From Lepus europaeus (Eukaryota > Chordata > Mammalia > Lagomorpha > Leporidae), in the NCBI RefSeq assembly GCF_033115175.1, contig NC_084850.1, positions 110,715,939 through 110,779,938 on the forward strand: a DNA stretch of 64,000 bases, in the 5' to 3' direction. The notes below the pieces were generated by a model. It had not been told where the DNA came from and did no database searches. It saw only the letters and a program-made list of their open reading frames with translations. This document shows positions 55,601 to 61,600 of the stretch, in pieces. Each line of letters begins with the position of its first letter. Within the stretch, counting starts at the first letter, position 1. Both the position numbers and the translations under genes were made by a program.

Positions 55601-58600
55601 TCTTTACCTGTACAACTTGAATATAAAATTTTACACTATATTAACCTATTTGGAAATATTTTCTACCCTATATATGACATTGAGACATGTTATAAATCCA
55701 GAATTGTAGCATGAAATATCATTCCTTATGTTTTGAGGATTTTATTTTACTTAAAAACAATATGCACAGAGATGCATATCTCATAAGTGTATAGCTCAAT
55801 ATATTTTTTACAAACTGAACACACCCATCCCAAACTGATCAGCCTTCAAACTAAAGAAAAGTACAGTATCTTTGGCTTCCTTCAAGTATGCAGTGTAATT
55901 ATATTCTAAAGCAAACTGAAACTGAGAACATTTGCTTTCTTGATATTCCCCATTAAGAAATTTAAAAAGTGTTTCCCCAGGCCAGACTGCAGCTTGCAGT
56001 GCTATGTTTGAAGAATGAAACAGAATCTTTCTGTGAGAGGCCACACCTATTCACTTCTTTACCGTAGTTCTAACACAAGATGCACACTTGTCCATTCCAG
56101 GCTACCTCTGTATGTCTTATATGGTTCTAGTGCTAAATCTACTTAAACTTTGCCCTTTCTTTTTATAAAATGACAGTATTCTGCCAATCTCTCCTAAGTT
56201 GTTTCAGTTTGAAGGTAAGTGCTTTCTGTGATTTAAAGTAGTTGTCCAGATGTATATAGAATAATTTTAAATGTGCTTAGTAAGTGCACCGATGATGTGA
56301 TTTCTAGTAGAAGCTATCATTTTCTAATAGTTTTCTCAAACTTAGAAAATGGTTTAGTTCCAACTTCTTCATAGCCATAGATCTCCTTAGTTAATGAGTA
56401 AAATTATAATTCATTGCAAGAGATGAGTGTTTTGTCTTTTGCTTCTAAAATAAGATGAAACTCCTTTTATAATACGATGTTATTCTATGATTACTTTAGT
56501 ACCATAGTTAACAAGCTTGATTAGAGTTGACCCAGGTGCTAAATTAGCCAAACTCTCCATGTGAGGACTATGCTGGAAACACTGCTCACTGACTATCTTT
56601 CTATGGGGCAGAGGGTCATGTTGGAACTTCTCTGTCTCAGCAGCACTGTTCTTTCTAGTTAGTCTTTCATTTATGTATATTTGTGAATATATTATTTATG
56701 AGTCATAAGTTTAAACCTAATAGCCTTCTCATTTCATTTCAAAATAGCCTTTGATAATTTTAGCTACTCATAGTACATATCTGGCTAGGCAAAATGTAAG
56801 TCACTTGGAGGGGAAAATCATGCAGAAAAAAGGAAAGTGTTAGAAGTTGTTGATTAACTCTACCCATCCCTTGATATAGCAGCTGTTCTCCCTGGTGCCA
56901 TGCTTCTTTCCCAAGTTCCCTTACATACATTGTCTCATGACCTTGGATTATCCTAAGTCAAATTGTCCCAAAATTACTTTCGAAACTCTTTTTTCAATCT
57001 TGTTTCACTTACAGATTGTCTTTTTTGGTGAGAATGCTGTTACTCTTAGTACTACTAGCCTGAGCATACAATTTATATTTTTTACTAAGGTATGCAATAT
57101 AAATGCATTCTCTCCCTAGCCTGAACTCTCCCATTTTGCATTTTCGCCAGGAGACTGTGAGTTATTATCAGCGTTTTTTTCAAATCAGCAACTGCAGATT
57201 TTGAGTTTCAGGCTTTAGCCTTAATCAGATACCCACTAGGAAACTAGTGATCACTGAAAACTAGTTACAGTGCTTACGGGGATATAAAGCTTGTATATAG
57301 TCTGAAGTAAATATTGCCAAGGTGCATTTGTACCAGTCTTATTCAAGGGGGTGAATGGTACTGATCCACCTATCTTAGAGGCTGTTAAAATTCTAGTGAA
57401 GTGTGTAAATGAAAAGCATAGCAGGAAGTCCCTTGAAGACATTAATCTCTTAGTGAAAGTCAGTAAAAATATTCTATACAAAGTATGAAACTGTAAAAAT
57501 AAAAAACCTTCAGTTTAGAATAAAAATATTATCTTCTACCTATACTTAAGCATTATATGATGTACTGTCAGTTTATCAAATCTATAGACAAATTGTTTAA
57601 TAATTTGGATTATGTAGACCAAGTTCTGCCTCTGTATGATTTTCCCTCTGCTGTTAATAATCAAGAACAAACCATTTAAGCTGTGTGTCCCTTTGTCTTG
57701 TTCCTGGAATGTAAATACTTAATCTTTCTATTGAATATCAGTGAATTGTGCATCTGAAGTGATTTTAAATACTTATGTTTTAGAAAATGAACCATAGATA
57801 TATTATGCCATGGTAGATAGAAAACTTTTTAATTTCTCTTAAGTTTAAAAGCATGATTTTGAGACAGCTAAGAAAGTACGTTCAAATTTTTTTTCCCCAT
57901 TTTAAACTTGCCATAGGTGCTAATATAATTTTGGTAATTCTAGTCATTGAAATAGAGCAGCATGCATAAAATGCTTGGTAATCAAGTAACTTGATATTCA
58001 GCGTGGGTTCAGTGTTTTATTTCCTCAATTTTAGTATGTAAATTAACATTCTGTGTTCTTAGAGTATAAATTATTTGTGAGAGCAATATTAAATTTTTTA
58101 AAAGGAAGTCTTATGCTTCTTTGTTGATTAACTTTGTCACAGGATCACAAATTATTAGAAACTGAGGAAGTGGAACCAGAAAGCATGCATGAGAATATTA
58201 ACACTGATAATGAGAATTCTATAGGAGATAAAGAAAGCACTCCTGCCATTGACCATGGTGAAGTTGAAGGGTTAGAAAGAACTTATGATAACTCAACTGA
58301 AGCCATTGAAAAGGTATGATGATAAATGTTTAAATCCTGAGATCCTGTCTGTAAGAAAGCATGTGGGGCCATTGGATCCTGCAGAGGGCAGATTCCAATT
58401 TCCTTTGGAGACAGAAATACTTATATGAATAATTTCATTTGTATAATACTTATATGAATAATTTCATTTGTGTGCTCTAGGAAAGGCTTTGGCTAATTTA
58501 TGAATCAGGAACACTTTGTCCCTAGGCTACTTTCTACATTTCTTTATAGCATTCTGTTCCCAGCATGAGAGGAAAGCAGCTGGTATAGGCCACTGTTGGA

Positions 58601-61600
58601 AAGTGAACCAAGAAGCTCAGCATATGTATGGTCCTTGAATGCTAAATTGGCCAAGTTAGGAACACTGGCACTGGTAGCAGAATTGGAATATGTGTGTGTA
58701 CATGTGTACTTCTGTTTACATATATATGGACAGCTGGAAGTTGGTCACAGCAGTCTAGACAAAGAAGAGGTATAGGAGGTGGTATCACTGAAGTAGCATA
58801 ACTGTCCTGAAATTGGAAGTAGGACTGCAAAAAACAATTTCTTTCATTTGACTATTTTGCCTGAGAATGACCTGCTAAGAGACAGTTGGCAGATTTTTAT
58901 TAACTCATTTGTTAACAATACTCTGAATTAATTTCAGAGGTTACAGAATTCTGAAATCCAAACTGAATGACATTGTATCCATTTATTTTCATTCTCATTT
59001 TGTTTGGACCTCTCATGCACAATGCTATTAGTCAGGCTTTTTAGTTGCTGAAACATTCTCATCAAGGTTCTTATGTCTTAACTTGGATTTATTCCTTTTT
59101 GCCCCATTCCATTCTTCTTTTCTTTAACACAGACAAGCACTGAAACGTACATTTTATTTGAATGTGTACTTGAGAAACATGTTGTTCTGTGTGGGTGTAC
59201 TTTTAATTTAAAACAGAGATGGGGAACCTTTTTGCTGCCAAGGGCCATTTGGATATTTACAGCATCATTTGTGGGCCATTCAAAATCATCAAATTAAAAA
59301 TTAGACTGCTATACTTTTATTGAATTTCAAGTCCCACATACAGTTGCCTTGGTAGGGCCAGACCAAATGATTTTGTAGGCCTTACATGGACCGTGGGCTG
59401 GATGTTCCGCACCTCTGAATTAAAAGGTGTTGCTATGCTGTAGAGGTCGTTTTTTTCCTTCTTTTCCAAAGATTCCTCTCACTGACAAAAAAAAACGTCC
59501 TAGCAGGTATTGTTTACTTTCAGAAGGGGAAAATGATTCTGATAATAGACAGTATTAAGAGCTCAGGCTAGGGTGATCTTAGAATTCTTTAACATATGAA
59601 TCATTATACACCAGTCTGAGATTGCGAATTGTTAAAGACAAACCACATGCCAATTAGTGCTCCAGAATCTTCTGTGAGAAGAATTCAAATCATGTATTTT
59701 TTCAAAAATCATACAATTTTCAGCTAGGATATTGGTAATCATTCTGTATCTAAGGCCCCTCATTTTATAGGAGTCTAACAAAGTGAAGTAATTGTCACAT
59801 GTTTATGTCATTAGCTAGAAACAGACTCTGGAACTCTACTTAAAAATGAAGGCTAGATTTTCTAACACAGCACAAATATGTTTTTTTTTTCATATTGCCT
59901 CTTTATTGTTTATAGGATGAAAAAACCAAAGTAGAGGAATGGGCCATTTGTGACTATAATGAAAATCTAAAAGGTATGAGCACGTTTGACTTCAAGACCT
60001 TGTAAAGAGACTAGATGTAAATAACATCCATACATATGTACATTACAGATACGAGGGGCTTTTAGAAGTTCATAGAAAATGCTTATTATGAAAAATCTGT
60101 GCCTGGATTTCAATTTTTTTGCACCAAAATAAACTTAATTTCCTATGAAGTTTTTGATGTAACTTCATATACACATAGTATGCTATGACTGGCTAATTAT
60201 AAACTTACATGAATATGTTCCATTTTATTTTTACTGTCACCTAATCCTCAAAAGCTGTGAAATGCATGACAGAGGCTTACTTGCTCTCATTTATAAACAC
60301 CGCAGTTCTTCACATACAGATATCCATATTACTCACAGCTGCTGATGTGTTAAGAGATTTAGGACAGCCTTTTTACTACCTTTTCTTTTGCCGATTCAAC
60401 CAGTTCTATTAAACAGGCTTTTGCCCTAAATCACAATTTATATCTCTGGTGAGCACTGTGGACTTCTTTGCCCAAGATAGAATGGGCTGGCTTAGAGCCA
60501 CAGTGGACATCCAGTTATTTTCCCCTAGAGCCCAAACCTCAGTCTCTGATCCTACCACGGCCGTTGTGTCAGAGAACAGGTACCATGGAATGGAGGACAC
60601 TGTGATTACCCCAGAGACGTATAGATTCTAGGTCCAAATAATGTTTTTTTTTTCTGTCTGACACCTGTGTTATATTGCCATACCATCACACCAAAACGTG
60701 TTCAGTAAAAACTGTTCTCATAAAAAAATAACTGTTTGTAATACTGGATATCTAATGTAAAATTAAGCAGAGGAAGGAGTAGTTTTCTTATCTAATTTCT
60801 AAAGATAGAGTAGTAAATTCAGAATATTTTAAGCAAAATGTTAAAATACTTATCACCCAAGAGTATCTTCACATATAACTTAAAATGTTTAAAACAAATT
60901 AAATATAAGTTTTAAGTAGTTGATAATATAAAATTAAAAGAATGTGTATGCTTTTTAAGTATAAAGATCATTACTCAACTCTATCACATGTATTAATTTG
61001 AAATACTAAAAAATAACGTGCTCATTTCAGTACAAAGAATTTAATCATAACTAGGTTAATTTTTTTTTTTTGACAGGAAGAGTTAGACAGTGAGAGAGAG
61101 AGAGACAGAGAGAAAGGTCTTCCTTTTTCCGTTGGTTCACCCCCGAAATGGCCACTACGGCCAGCACTGCACTGATCCGAAGCCAGGAGCCAGGAGCTTC
61201 CTCCTGGTCTCCCATGTGGGTGCAGGGCCCAAGCACTTGGGCCATCCTCCACTGCACTCCTGGGCCACAGCAGAGAGCTGGACTCGAAGAGGAGCAACCG
61301 GGACAGAATCCAGTGCCCCAACCAGGATTAGAACCCAGGGTGCCGGTGCCGCAGGCAGAGGATTAGCCAAGTGAGCTGCGGCACTGACCCATAACTAGGT
61401 TAATTTAAAAAGTAATTTATATGTTCAAGAAATCTTTTGTAGCTATATTTGTTTACTGGTCATCTAAACATTTACAATATTGATCAGGTCATCCTGGGCA
61501 TTTCTTGTTAACTCACTACTGTGGGGAATATGCAATGTAAACGTTGTCTGCTACTCCAATAGTAAGTTATTTTTGTATTACCCCACAATTCAGGGTTGGT

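Larger units (their letters stand above)
49939..58142 (+). other. ORF15 3' UTR and RPGR intron 15
   Basis: About 8.2 kb, strikingly free of CSINEs. It contains an imperfect duplication at 51056-51185, a MIR at 51876-52030, a palindromic MITE-like piece at 52748-52805, the LTR-like retroposon at 53066-53397 and a possible MIR scrap near 54870. Otherwise it is unique-looking. I could not identify counterparts of the human alternative exons 15a and 15b. Confidence 0.7.
58314..59915 (+). other. RPGR intron 16
   Basis: Holds a perfect 27-base duplication (58416-58442 and 58445-58471) and a hAT-like element (59214-59417). The rest has no recognised element. Confidence 0.75.
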
